The notes under the pieces: model-generated
Told to the model about the DNA's origin: nothing
Database searches by the model: none
Seen by the model: the letters and a program-made list of their open reading frames with translations, nothing else
Part shown: piece by piece, positions 1 through 7,377 of the stretch
How positions within the stretch are numbered: position 1 is the stretch's first letter
How the letters are laid out: each line of letters starts with the position of its first letter
IMG/VR virus record: IMGVR_UViG_3300035698_024657
Coordinates: 62,001 to 126,000 of that record
Strand: one strand, 5' to 3'
DNA: 64,000 nucleotides
From: a virus
Made by a program: the position numbers and the translations under genes

Positions 1-619
1 TTTTATTTGATACAACTAAATTAAATGCACTACCATTTTTTGATATTGAAGAATTTATATCCTGATTTTTTAGGATATGTGCAAGTTCTTTTAGAATATT
101 CTTATCAGAATTTGACCAAATTACCTGATATCCCCCAGAACGCGATTTATCTTTATGTGCACAACCTTCTGCTAAATAAAATCCGAGCAATTTCATAAAA
201 CCTTGTACAGGAAATTGGTAAGTACTTCGCTTCTTAAATGTCTTCCGAGAAGTGGTAGTAATTTCAATATATTTAGGCGCCATGCCGCACCAATTACACC
301 TTTTAGACATCCTATAAGTAGTTTTATCGAAAAATTCGTCAGCGCGCATTAATTCAGGAAAAATCTTAAACTTAGAATCAAACACCAAAAGATTATGATT
401 AGGCGTTACACACAAATTAATGCCTCTACATTCGACGCTAAACATCTTCCCTTTATAAGTATCTTCAAAATACTTTGTAGGCTTTTTCCATACAAATTTC
501 TCACCCGTGATAGAATTTCCGGGACGATCTAATGTAGCTACATAATCAGATTTACGAAGATCTTTAAAAAGAACCCATCCATGGCTTTTCGTAAGTATCT
601 CAGTTTGATCGTCATAACA
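1..619 (-). other. Intein within FolE2 with LAGLIDADG-type endonuclease, partial
   Basis: The intein begins at Cys69 of the FolE2 frame (codon 617-619). Its block A reads CYDDQTEILT followed by GWVLFKDL. A block B-like motif VTPNHNLLV lies near residues 139-147 and supplies the Thr and His of the splicing site. LLGFYLAEG near residues 212-220 is a first LAGLIDADG (DOD) motif, so the element is probably a full homing intein. The insertion follows Met in a conserved FolE2 segment that normally reads KGTHMS, and the expected +1 residue is Ser, Thr or Cys. The C-terminal half, with the second DOD motif and the terminal HN, is beyond the window. Confidence 0.85.
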
Positions 620-823
620 CATATTGGCACCTTTCGTAGTCTCGTCAACTGAAACGTACATAGAAACATTTGCCTGTACAGGTTGCGCAATTACTTGGTC
701 CTTCTGCCCAATTTTTAACGGAATACTAACATTCGTCACCCCTGCGCGACTAATGAACTTGCCTCGTGTATCTTTGATATTTTGAATATCTGGAAGATCC
801 TTTCTATCAACTCTATCTGCCAT
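1..823 (-). CDS. folE2: GTP cyclohydrolase FolE2, intein-interrupted, partial
   Basis: This is the 5' part of a gene that runs off the left edge; 274 codons are visible. The first 68 residues resemble the start of type-2 GTP cyclohydrolase I (FolE2), with the pattern DIQNIKDTRG, then AGV, then VSMYVSVDETTKGANM. FolE2 converts GTP to dihydroneopterin triphosphate, the entry step to folate and to queuosine/7-deazaguanine. From Cys69 onward the reading frame is an intein, so the remaining FolE2 extein lies outside the window. The neighbouring queD supports a 7-deazaguanine role over a folate role. The ATG start at 823 sits just downstream of queD's stop. Identification rests on the short N-extein only. 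Confidence 0.75.
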   Translation of the reverse strand, partial: MADRVDRKDLPDIQNIKDTRGKFISRAGVTNVSIPLKIGQKDQVIAQPVQANVSMYVSVDETTKGANMCYDDQTEILTKSHGWVLFKDLRKSDYVATLDRPGNSITGEKFVWKKPTKYFEDTYKGKMFSVECRGINLCVTPNHNLLVFDSKFKIFPELMRADEFFDKTTYRMSKRCNWCGMAPKYIEITTTSRKTFKKRSTYQFPVQGFMKLLGFYLAEGCAHKDKSRSGGYQVIWSNSDKNILKELAHILKNQDINSSISKNGSAFNLVVSNK

Positions 824-838
824 TAATCTATCCCCATA

Positions 839-1372
839 TTAACCATTACTGGTATCAAACTGTGTCCCGTAGTCGCCCATCGTCTGCAATTGTTCTGTAG
901 TAAATACCATCATTTCTTTAGTAAGTGTACCAAAGGAATGCGGAGTTTCCCATACCTTAACTTGCTGCAACCAGGCTAATCCTGGACGAAGCTCATTAAT
1001 CTGTATACAGATTGCACCCCAAATATAATGTAAAATATTCTCAACGGTAGGTGACTTCTTTGTCATTTTAAAATACTCAATATCATTGAGCAGTCTATGG
1101 TCCATCCGTTTGATTACGCCCTCTTCAAGAATACGTTTCAACTCCTTGAAATCAATAACAAAGCCGGTGCCTTCATCGATTTCGCCGCGTACAGTGACTT
1201 CAAGATGATACGTATGCCCATGTGGCTCTCGAATCTTTCCCGCATCGTCTTTATAAAGACTACATGCATGAAATGCTGCACGATTTTTTGCAATATCCCA
1301 CTCGTGATTAGCGAGATAATGAGATGCACCAAAATTTAAATGTTTAGTTACTTCTACAGTTGGCTGAGTCAT
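839..1372 (-). CDS. queD: 6-carboxy-tetrahydropterin synthase QueD (PTPS family)
   Basis: A 177-residue member of the 6-pyruvoyl-tetrahydropterin synthase family. The zinc ligands are visible as His18 (in NFGASH) and His51 and His53 (in PHGHTYH). Cys37 is the likely catalytic cysteine, here separated from the HGH by a longer loop than in typical bacterial QueD. MDHRLLND and PTVEN match conserved family segments, and VWETPHS supplies the substrate-binding Glu. QueD turns dihydroneopterin triphosphate into 6-carboxy-tetrahydropterin, the step after FolE2, whose gene follows directly. Phages use this route to make preQ0-type bases that protect DNA from host restriction. QueE, QueC and a transglycosylase are not in the window. 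Confidence 0.88.
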   Translation of the reverse strand: MTQPTVEVTKHLNFGASHYLANHEWDIAKNRAAFHACSLYKDDAGKIREPHGHTYHLEVTVRGEIDEGTGFVIDFKELKRILEEGVIKRMDHRLLNDIEYFKMTKKSPTVENILHYIWGAICIQINELRPGLAWLQQVKVWETPHSFGTLTKEMMVFTTEQLQTMGDYGTQFDTSNG

Positions 1373-1380
1373 AATAGCTC

Positions 1381-2037
1381 CTATATTAAGTCTTCCACAA
1401 TTTGTCTACACTTTTTAATGCGATTATTCATTGCATTTTGTGCAAGTTTAACCTCACGACTAATTTCACTTTTAGAGCAGCCTTGTAACATTAACTGCAA
1501 AATTGTATAGGTTGTCATATCTATAGTTTTTACGCGTTGCAGGAGTCGAGATACAATCTGCTTATTTTCAATATCCCTTAAGTAATCTGGCTGATGTGTA
1601 CTAAGGGGTAAACCGAGGCTCAAGGCAAGATCAAGGGAAAACGACAAATTAGGTAATTTTAAAGATGAACCACAAGTAGTACATTCTGCGGACGCCTTAG
1701 AAACTTGCTTAGTATTACACACATTACATATTTGATGGGGGTGACCACGTTGGTGCTGGATAAAATTAATTGTCTTATTTTTAAGCTGCCGTAACATTAA
1801 CCAATGAAATTTTTTGCCCGGCACAGGCTCCCAACGATTAAAAAGTCGCCACATGTCCGCAAGAAGAATTGCAAAAAGGTCATCAACGTTCCATGTGGAA
1901 TCCCGACACGCCTTGTACGCGACCTGTCGAATAATTGGCGTAGCAAGTTTAACGAAGTCCGTAAAATGCTGAGGATCCTTCGTACGGTGAAACTTTTGTG
2001 CCGTCACATCAATAGCGTCCATCACTGGCTGAGACAT
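1381..2037 (-). CDS. Sigma-70-like RNA polymerase factor with internal zinc ribbon
   Basis: The protein has 218 residues. Residues 30-95 are helical and resemble sigma region 2, with WNVDDLFAILLADMWRLFNRW and then FHWLMLRQLKNKTINFIQ. Residues 175-215 look like a region-4 helix-turn-helix, with LMLQGCSKSEISREVKLAQ. Between them is a four-cysteine knuckle, Cys104, 107, 119 and 122 (CNVC and CTTC). It most likely redirects host RNA polymerase to phage middle or late promoters, in the manner of SPO1 gp28 or T4 gp55; that role is inferred from architecture. The start overlaps the primase-like gene by a few bases, suggesting coupled translation. A plain HTH regulator is the alternative. Confidence 0.7.
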   Translation of the reverse strand: MSQPVMDAIDVTAQKFHRTKDPQHFTDFVKLATPIIRQVAYKACRDSTWNVDDLFAILLADMWRLFNRWEPVPGKKFHWLMLRQLKNKTINFIQHQRGHPHQICNVCNTKQVSKASAECTTCGSSLKLPNLSFSLDLALSLGLPLSTHQPDYLRDIENKQIVSRLLQRVKTIDMTTYTILQLMLQGCSKSEISREVKLAQNAMNNRIKKCRQIVEDLI

Positions 2038-2711
2038 ACGTTCTCCGTTTCAGATAATTTGCTTAAAAATACTTGATGTAATGTATATAATTTTTGCTGC
2101 AAAAGCAACGAAGAAAATCCGTCAAATAGCTTTTTATCAAAAATATATTGAGTATGATCATACCATTGCCACAAAGCGTCAAAATATTGTCCCAATATTA
2201 TAGGAGGAATCCCAATATTTTTCAAATATATGTACACTTGATAGGCTTTACGATGCAATTCGGTTTCAATTTTTTCCCTAACAACAGTAAAACTGTCTTC
2301 TGATGAAATAATATTAAGATCACGTAAAGTATGTGCATTACTATACCCAGCACGTTCCGCTAATCGATGCAGTGCGTCAGGAAAAGTCATATTTTCCATA
2401 CGCATTACAAACTCAAATACACTCGCACCTGCGTGACAACCAAAACAATGAAAAGTGTTCGTTTCAACATAGAAACGCATACTGGGTGTTTCACTATCTG
2501 CATGAAACGGACAAAGACAAACATAATCTCCATTATTTTGAGGGAATAAATCTAATCCATATTCCCATGCAAGCGTAACGAGATCTGTTTTTTCTGCAAC
2601 AGCTGCGACGTTAATAGTCGCTGAGGTCTGCTGCTGAGGTACTTTGCCCTGAATCGGGTACGTCCGCTGAGTTTGTTGCGGCGGATCCGCTGACATTCGG
2701 ACTCGCATCAT
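2022..2711 (-). CDS. Stand-alone DnaG-type zinc-binding (CHC2) primase protein
   Basis: About 229 residues with a CHC2 zinc domain: C-P-F-H near residues 67-70 and C-F-G-C near 89-92, flanked by YVCLCPFH and TFHCFGCHAG as in bacterial DnaG. Segments AGASVFEFVMRMENMTFPDAL and LAERAGY also fit DnaG. No RNA-polymerase core or TOPRIM domain follows, so this is only the template-recognition part; the catalytic core must be elsewhere. ATG 2711 is preferred because GGAAG precedes it at good spacing, although GTG 2714 directly abuts it. The first ~33 codons overlap the 3' end of the helicase gene in another frame, which is a long overlap for this genome. Confidence 0.82.
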   Translation of the reverse strand: MMRVRMSADPPQQTQRTYPIQGKVPQQQTSATINVAAVAEKTDLVTLAWEYGLDLFPQNNGDYVCLCPFHADSETPSMRFYVETNTFHCFGCHAGASVFEFVMRMENMTFPDALHRLAERAGYSNAHTLRDLNIISSEDSFTVVREKIETELHRKAYQVYIYLKNIGIPPIILGQYFDALWQWYDHTQYIFDKKLFDGFSSLLLQQKLYTLHQVFLSKLSETENVCLSQ

Positions 2712-5358
2712 CACTACTTCCGCTTAAATGTTTTACGGTATTATCCCAACTACCAATCCAGTTAATATCCCTCTTCCAGAACAAATCGATACATGAACCT
2801 TGATGGTATCTGCCTTTAATCACTTCAAAATGTGCTTCATGGTTGACTTCATCTTTTTCATCGGCAAAAATACGAAAAATCGAATCACAATGATAAGAAC
2901 TTGCATCAGAAAATGCAATATGTTCAGTACCTTGCTTTGTTGCCTTTAAAGATTCCCTGTTCATCTGTGCCGCCGTATAATATACGGTTTTATGTGCACG
3001 GGAACCTTCTTTTAATTCTCTAAACACGTGATCATACATTTCGGCTCGATCTTTATACTTGGACATCGGTCGAATCAAGTTTGCATAATCAATTAATACT
3101 ATATCTGGAACTTGTCCGTGTATCTTTTCAAATGCCAAAACTTCAGATTCAATGATCCCTGTAGTACATCCTTGTGGAATGTCTACAAGATAAAGAGGAT
3201 GTTGCACCTTTTTCTGATGTTCCAAGAATGCCATATATTTACGACGATTGTAACCTACTAATTGTGTACGCATAATATCGGTTAGCGGAATTTTGGCTTC
3301 TCGCGATTCCCACATATTTTGAAGAATTTGGGCGTCCATTTCAATCGTACAGTACATCACCATCTTACCGGCTTTAGCTACATTGCACCCAATATTAAAA
3401 AGTGCACGACTATTGTGTACAATTATATCATTAGTAACAAAATTGTGCGTCGAAGAGATTTCTAAATCATATGTGTCAGCTAATCCTGTGCATTCAATAC
3501 TTTTAACTGTATCCCAAAAAATGTCGGATGTTGCAAGCTTTTTAAGGGGTGGACTATTTAATGCATCTGCCAACTCTTCAACTTTATTACGACATATACC
3601 ATATTTATTCCAATCACGAGAATAATTAAATTCAAATTTGCATCCGGCGTTAGCTATCTTTTTACGATCAATTTTATCTATTCGCGTAATAGGTAAATGA
3701 GGTTTAATTAAATTCATTGGAATCGTATCCACATTGGTATTTTGTTGTGCCTCATACAAAAATTTCAATGCCTTTGATACTCTTTCACATTTTTCCCCGA
3801 CAAAATATGGACCAATTTCATTAAGAAATTTTGCACGGCAACTACCCATAACTTCGAGACTTCCCACTATAAATTTTTTATCGTTACACGTTGTGTAATG
3901 CTCCCAATATCGAGTAAGAATACCTAACCTTAATAATAAATGACTAACCTGCCGAGTTAATTTAGGGGAACCCGTTTCAAATGTAATATGCGATAATGTT
4001 TTACCATAAATACTTCCATCACAACTCCAGAGGATAGCTAAAAATAGTGCCAACTTTTCCTTCGGGAGTTTAAAGATTTCATCCGGAATTGTTTTTTGTA
4101 CCGATTTTTTACTGAGTAACCCAAACCCTTTTAGCCACCCTTTAATAGGATTGACAGTCAGGCGCCGGTATTTGGTTTTACCGTAACGTACTCTTTCTGG
4201 GGTCAATTCTTTCCCCACAATTGCTAAAGTGCGTTTATATTCAGGCAACGTTGTACCATGAACGGTTACCTTTAGGTCCGCAATATCACTATCTTCGACT
4301 ACTCTGCGAAAATCTGCACGAATGTCTAAATCATAATTAGTGAACCCAATAGATTGCGTAGATAAATTACCTTCAGCAATTAAATATGCTAATAAACGTA
4401 CTTGATTTGAAGGTAATTTGCTTTTACCAAATATAGGAATTTCACGAGGAACTGCAATACGGTCACCAATAGTTACAGATTGTAAAGGTTGCCAACCCCC
4501 TACGGTAAGTAGTGGATGGGTATGAGTAACTTCAATAATGCGTCCAGATGTAGTCGTGACTTTAAATACTTCCTGTTTTCCCGAATGCATATAATTAGCG
4601 GGTTGTACAGTACGTAATTTGTTCCAATTATTAGATAAAGTCAAAACTTTACCTTCTTGAGAATTAACGACATCTTGAATTGTGCGCAATGTACCGTCAG
4701 CCATTACTAATTGACTGTCAAATTTTACGCATTTACCTGCACCAGTTCGACCGATGATTAAGTATAATTGGCCTGCAAACATTCCACCCGTCAATTCGTC
4801 TATCTCTTTGATCCCATATTGTATTCCCTGATACTTTTCAGGATGTTGTTCTTTGTCAATATAATGGCGTATCCGCTCATCAGGCTTATCAAAAACAGAA
4901 GTACGTTCAACAATAGAGGTAGTACTGGCAGTTAAAATTTGTTGCGCAATATTTGATGCAATCTCAACAGGATCTATGTCTGCCTCAAGACCTGCGCCAA
5001 TTTCTTTATACACTGAATACAATTTACGTTTTGCTGTATACTCCTTAAGTTCATCTATATAGTATTTGGAGTACTTATCTATTCCAAACGCGTGCAACTC
5101 TCCAAACAATAAAAGAATATCAGTTTTATTGTTTGGATCATGTTTAGACAGCCAACGATCTAAAATATTGCGATCAATAAGTTTGTAATATTTTCGATAG
5201 AACCTTTCAATAATCTCAAACATGTACTGATGCCGCGTATCATAAAAATCGGCAACATTCATATTATTGATTTGCTGATTCAGTACATTTTCATCGAGTA
5301 AAAGAGCAGTAAGTACTTTTTTCTCTGTTACAGAATTATTGAATGTAGTTTCAGGCAT
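2611..5358 (-). CDS. dnaB: DnaB-like replicative helicase, interrupted by an intein
   Basis: The 915-residue precursor carries N-extein 1-209, intein 210-649 and C-extein 650-915. The N-extein has the DnaB N-terminal helical domain and, near its end, LTGGMFAGQLYLIIGRTGAGK. Splicing restores the Walker A motif GRTGAGKS by joining Lys209 to Ser650. In the C-extein, CTIEMDAQ and IVLIDYANLI (Walker B) are typical of DnaB/RecA-fold helicases, and AQMNRES fits the motif H3 region. The acidic, Ser-rich C-terminus overlaps the primase-zinc gene. It lies beside the loader, SF2 helicase and primase parts, so it is the fork helicase. The mature enzyme would be about 475 residues, normal for DnaB. Confidence 0.92.
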   Translation of the reverse strand: MPETTFNNSVTEKKVLTALLLDENVLNQQINNMNVADFYDTRHQYMFEIIERFYRKYYKLIDRNILDRWLSKHDPNNKTDILLLFGELHAFGIDKYSKYYIDELKEYTAKRKLYSVYKEIGAGLEADIDPVEIASNIAQQILTASTTSIVERTSVFDKPDERIRHYIDKEQHPEKYQGIQYGIKEIDELTGGMFAGQLYLIIGRTGAGKCVKFDSQLVMADGTLRTIQDVVNSQEGKVLTLSNNWNKLRTVQPANYMHSGKQEVFKVTTTSGRIIEVTHTHPLLTVGGWQPLQSVTIGDRIAVPREIPIFGKSKLPSNQVRLLAYLIAEGNLSTQSIGFTNYDLDIRADFRRVVEDSDIADLKVTVHGTTLPEYKRTLAIVGKELTPERVRYGKTKYRRLTVNPIKGWLKGFGLLSKKSVQKTIPDEIFKLPKEKLALFLAILWSCDGSIYGKTLSHITFETGSPKLTRQVSHLLLRLGILTRYWEHYTTCNDKKFIVGSLEVMGSCRAKFLNEIGPYFVGEKCERVSKALKFLYEAQQNTNVDTIPMNLIKPHLPITRIDKIDRKKIANAGCKFEFNYSRDWNKYGICRNKVEELADALNSPPLKKLATSDIFWDTVKSIECTGLADTYDLEISSTHNFVTNDIIVHNSRALFNIGCNVAKAGKMVMYCTIEMDAQILQNMWESREAKIPLTDIMRTQLVGYNRRKYMAFLEHQKKVQHPLYLVDIPQGCTTGIIESEVLAFEKIHGQVPDIVLIDYANLIRPMSKYKDRAEMYDHVFRELKEGSRAHKTVYYTAAQMNRESLKATKQGTEHIAFSDASSYHCDSIFRIFADEKDEVNHEAHFEVIKGRYHQGSCIDLFWKRDINWIGSWDNTVKHLSGSSDDASPNVSGSAATNSADVPDSGQSTSAADLSDY
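3412..4731 (-). other. Intein in DnaB at the Walker A lysine, LAGLIDADG type
   Basis: This 440-residue intein starts with Cys210 and ends with VHN (His648-Asn649), followed by Ser +1. Block A is CVKFDSQLVMADG; block B is TSGRIIEVTHTHPLLTV with its Thr and His; the C-terminal blocks read YDLEISSTHNFVTNDIIVHN. Two LAGLIDADG motifs are visible, LLAYLIAEG (about 322-330) and FLAILWSCDG (about 439-448), so the homing endonuclease looks intact. The insertion separates the P-loop Lys from the following Ser, so the helicase cannot bind ATP until splicing has occurred. Confidence 0.95.
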
Positions 5359-5653
5359 TTGGTCCGTTTTCCCACCGTTTCAGTGCGGCCCATACATCAA
5401 CTTCATCCGGACTATCATTGCACCCACTGGGACAAGTGGTAGCATGTGCCCACATACGAATTACGGCCCAATATACAAGCTTCTTAGGCAACTTAAATGC
5501 TGCCCATAACCAAATAGTTTCATTGAAAAAGTTCTTGACATTTATACGCCCCAACCATACATGATACGTTACTTGCCACCACATAGTAGGAGGTAAACAG
5601 TCCTCAAGGCCCAATGCTTTTTGAATTTTACGTTCTTTTCTACTAATCATCAT
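5351..5653 (-). CDS. Small protein with N-terminal QKALG motif, Trp-rich
   Basis: A 100-residue (or 99-residue, using ATG 5650) protein of unknown function. It begins MISRKERKIQKALG, a form of the N-terminal motif shared by six small proteins in this window. After the motif it is rich in Trp and hydrophobic residues (MWWQVTYHVW, ETIWLWAAF, YWAVIRMWAH) and has two cysteines in CPSGC. It overlaps the start of the dnaB gene by 8 bp and the end of the preceding tagged gene by about 10 bp, so the three are probably translated together. A replication-accessory role is suggested only by position. I do not recognise the family. Confidence 0.65.
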   Translation of the reverse strand: MMISRKERKIQKALGLEDCLPPTMWWQVTYHVWLGRINVKNFFNETIWLWAAFKLPKKLVYWAVIRMWAHATTCPSGCNDSPDEVDVWAALKRWENGPNA

Positions 5654-5987
5654 AGTGATCCGTGCCGTGCTTTAATGCAGTTATTTCAAGTGTCCCGTTA
5701 AATTGGGGGTATTTTTCATTTACTGCAGTATTTAGTTTTGGTAATAGTTGACCATAATACATCGCGTGCACTGTAAAATTCTCCTTAATAATGGTATGAG
5801 TAACATTAGTATTACCTCCACCCGGCATATGCGTGACTTTAGAGACCTCCCCACCTTTCGATAATGCAACTGTGTTAATTATTCCGGTACCTGGTTCAGC
5901 CTCCGTCAGAGTAGCAGTCACGTAAACCACGTACTTTCTTGGATAAACCCCTAACGCCTTTTGGACTGCAATTTCTTTCTCAGTCAT
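5643..5987 (-). CDS. Small protein with N-terminal QKALG motif
   Basis: About 114 residues, function unknown. I choose ATG 5987 over GTG 5999 because it gives MTEKEIAVQKALG, in register with the other proteins carrying this motif, and it overlaps the upstream loader stop as ATGACTGA. The rest (YVVYVTATL, then NTVALSKGGEV, THTIIKENFTVHAMYYG and LPKLNTAVNEKYPQF) looks like a small alpha/beta fold; no cysteines or enzyme motifs are visible. It lies between the helicase loader and another motif-bearing protein, so it is part of the replication operon. Confidence 0.65.
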   Translation of the reverse strand: MTEKEIAVQKALGVYPRKYVVYVTATLTEAEPGTGIINTVALSKGGEVSKVTHMPGGGNTNVTHTIIKENFTVHAMYYGQLLPKLNTAVNEKYPQFNGTLEITALKHGTDHYDD

Positions 5988-6768
5988 CGAAAAAGTCACT
6001 TTCTAGCTTCTCTAAAATTTGTGGGCGATAATTTCCTACGAAGATAATTTCGGTGAGGCGTTCCATGAACATTGCCGCAATCGTTTGCCCTACAGTGTGC
6101 TCGATATCTGCCTTAATTTCATTTGACGTAACGATTAAAGGCTTCTTGAAATAATCACACCGTTTCTTAAATAAAGGTAATAACAATCTTTGCACATTGT
6201 CATTCTGATCCTGAAAGCCTTTGTCGATTTCATCAATTACTAAAAAGTCCATCTCTACGACTAACTTTGTCAAATCTTTACGGACATCGGGATCACGTAA
6301 CGCCATAAATGCTTTATCAACTAAATCAGACATCAAAATGAAATACCCAGAGTATCCACTTTTGAGTGCCTTCTTTAATACCAACGTGGCAAGAAAACTC
6401 TTCCCTGAACCATTTCCCCCTTGCATAAATAATCCGAATCCCGTTTCAAGCGCTTTTGCCTGTTGACGGTTATATAGCACGATACGTCTGAAATGTTCCG
6501 CGTTATCCTGCTTGAAACGCTCATCTATGTCTTGATATGACAATTCCCTAAAGGCAACAGGAATATTCGCATGTGCCAGCGTATAAGCATCATTGAACGC
6601 AGTTACACATGCGCACTTAGCAAACTTTTCAGCTTCTTCCTCACCTACAACCCGCGTACCTTTACAAATGGGACATGTATCACAGTATTTGCTCTTCATC
6701 GCAAGAACTTCATCTGCAGACACCTTAAATGCATCAGAATCAAATCGAAGGGGAATCTTTTTAATCAT
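5980..6768 (-). CDS. DnaC/DnaI-like AAA+ helicase loader
   Basis: A 262-residue AAA+ ATPase. An N-terminal cysteine cluster (Cys29, 32, 35 and Cys52, 54; CDTCPIC and CAC) forms a zinc-binding element of the kind seen in DnaI and phage loaders. Walker A is GGNGSGKS at 117-124, Walker B is FLVIDE at 175-180, sensor 1 lies in IVTSN at about 212-216, and an arginine-finger-like Arg occurs in MERLTE. The family loads the hexameric helicase onto DNA; the DnaB partner is encoded two genes downstream. Its stop overlaps the next start. IstB-type transposition ATPase is unlikely, because no transposase is present. Confidence 0.88.
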   Translation of the reverse strand: MIKKIPLRFDSDAFKVSADEVLAMKSKYCDTCPICKGTRVVGEEEAEKFAKCACVTAFNDAYTLAHANIPVAFRELSYQDIDERFKQDNAEHFRRIVLYNRQQAKALETGFGLFMQGGNGSGKSFLATLVLKKALKSGYSGYFILMSDLVDKAFMALRDPDVRKDLTKLVVEMDFLVIDEIDKGFQDQNDNVQRLLLPLFKKRCDYFKKPLIVTSNEIKADIEHTVGQTIAAMFMERLTEIIFVGNYRPQILEKLESDFFDD

Positions 6769-6783
6769 TCAAATCGCTTTACG

Positions 6784-7377
6784 TTAAAAGGCGTCCGCAA
6801 TATCTTTATCGAGAGCTTTTGTACTCTTGGGCGTCTGTGCGGCAAGCTGCTTAAATTTATCGGGATCAACAGGTTTTCTCGTCTTTGTCGTAGCTAACCA
6901 TTGATACAACATAGTATCACTCGATATTAGCGGAATTGACGCAACAAATTTCTTATTGAATTTCTTCGCGAACAACCATTCAATCATCTCTTTATACACT
7001 GCATTATCTTGAATCACTTCATGCATATTACGGAATTGACTAATACGGATTGCAAATACTTGCCACTGCTTCCCGTGAATATCAAATTCATGCGGATACT
7101 TTGCACTATACAAATTTTGGAAAAGCCTAAGAAAATGCTGTACGTTCCACGCCGTAATATCGGCATCCATATTAATCTTACTGCCTTTAGTATGTTTTAC
7201 CACCAAACTTCTCTTTGGTGGATCATATACAGTGTCTGGTCTATTCTTAAGTTGCTTATTCTCTTGCTCCAACTCTTTATTATGTGCAGTAAGAGCAATT
7301 TTCTGGTGATTCAAAAAGTATATGGCTTTATCTACCTGAACTTCATCATCTCTAACGAAAAAACGGACACATATCAT
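6784..7377 (-). CDS. Unknown replication-region protein with coiled coil
   Basis: A 197-residue protein I do not recognise. Residues about 15-45 form a probable coiled coil (NHQKIALTAHNKELEQENKQL), followed by a basic linker (RSLVVKHTKG) and an alpha-rich domain (WNVQHFLRLFQNLYSAKY, FAIRISQFRNMHEVI, YKEMIEWLFAKKFNKKF). The start overlaps the SF2 helicase stop as ATGA, so the two are coupled, and the loader gene follows. A DNA-binding or helicase-partner role is possible from context only. Confidence 0.6.
   Translation of the reverse strand: MICVRFFVRDDEVQVDKAIYFLNHQKIALTAHNKELEQENKQLKNRPDTVYDPPKRSLVVKHTKGSKINMDADITAWNVQHFLRLFQNLYSAKYPHEFDIHGKQWQVFAIRISQFRNMHEVIQDNAVYKEMIEWLFAKKFNKKFVASIPLISSDTMLYQWLATTKTRKPVDPDKFKQLAAQTPKSTKALDKDIADAF

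Noticed and set aside
1097-1339. Open frames on the plus strand and in other minus frames, here and across the window
   Set aside because: They lie wholly inside well-supported minus-strand genes, have no ribosome sites or recognisable domains, and are antisense or shifted-frame shadows.
5980-6768. IstB-type transposition ATPase
   Set aside because: The Walker motifs fit, but there is no transposase or inverted repeat, and a DnaB helicase gene follows, so a helicase loader is the better reading.
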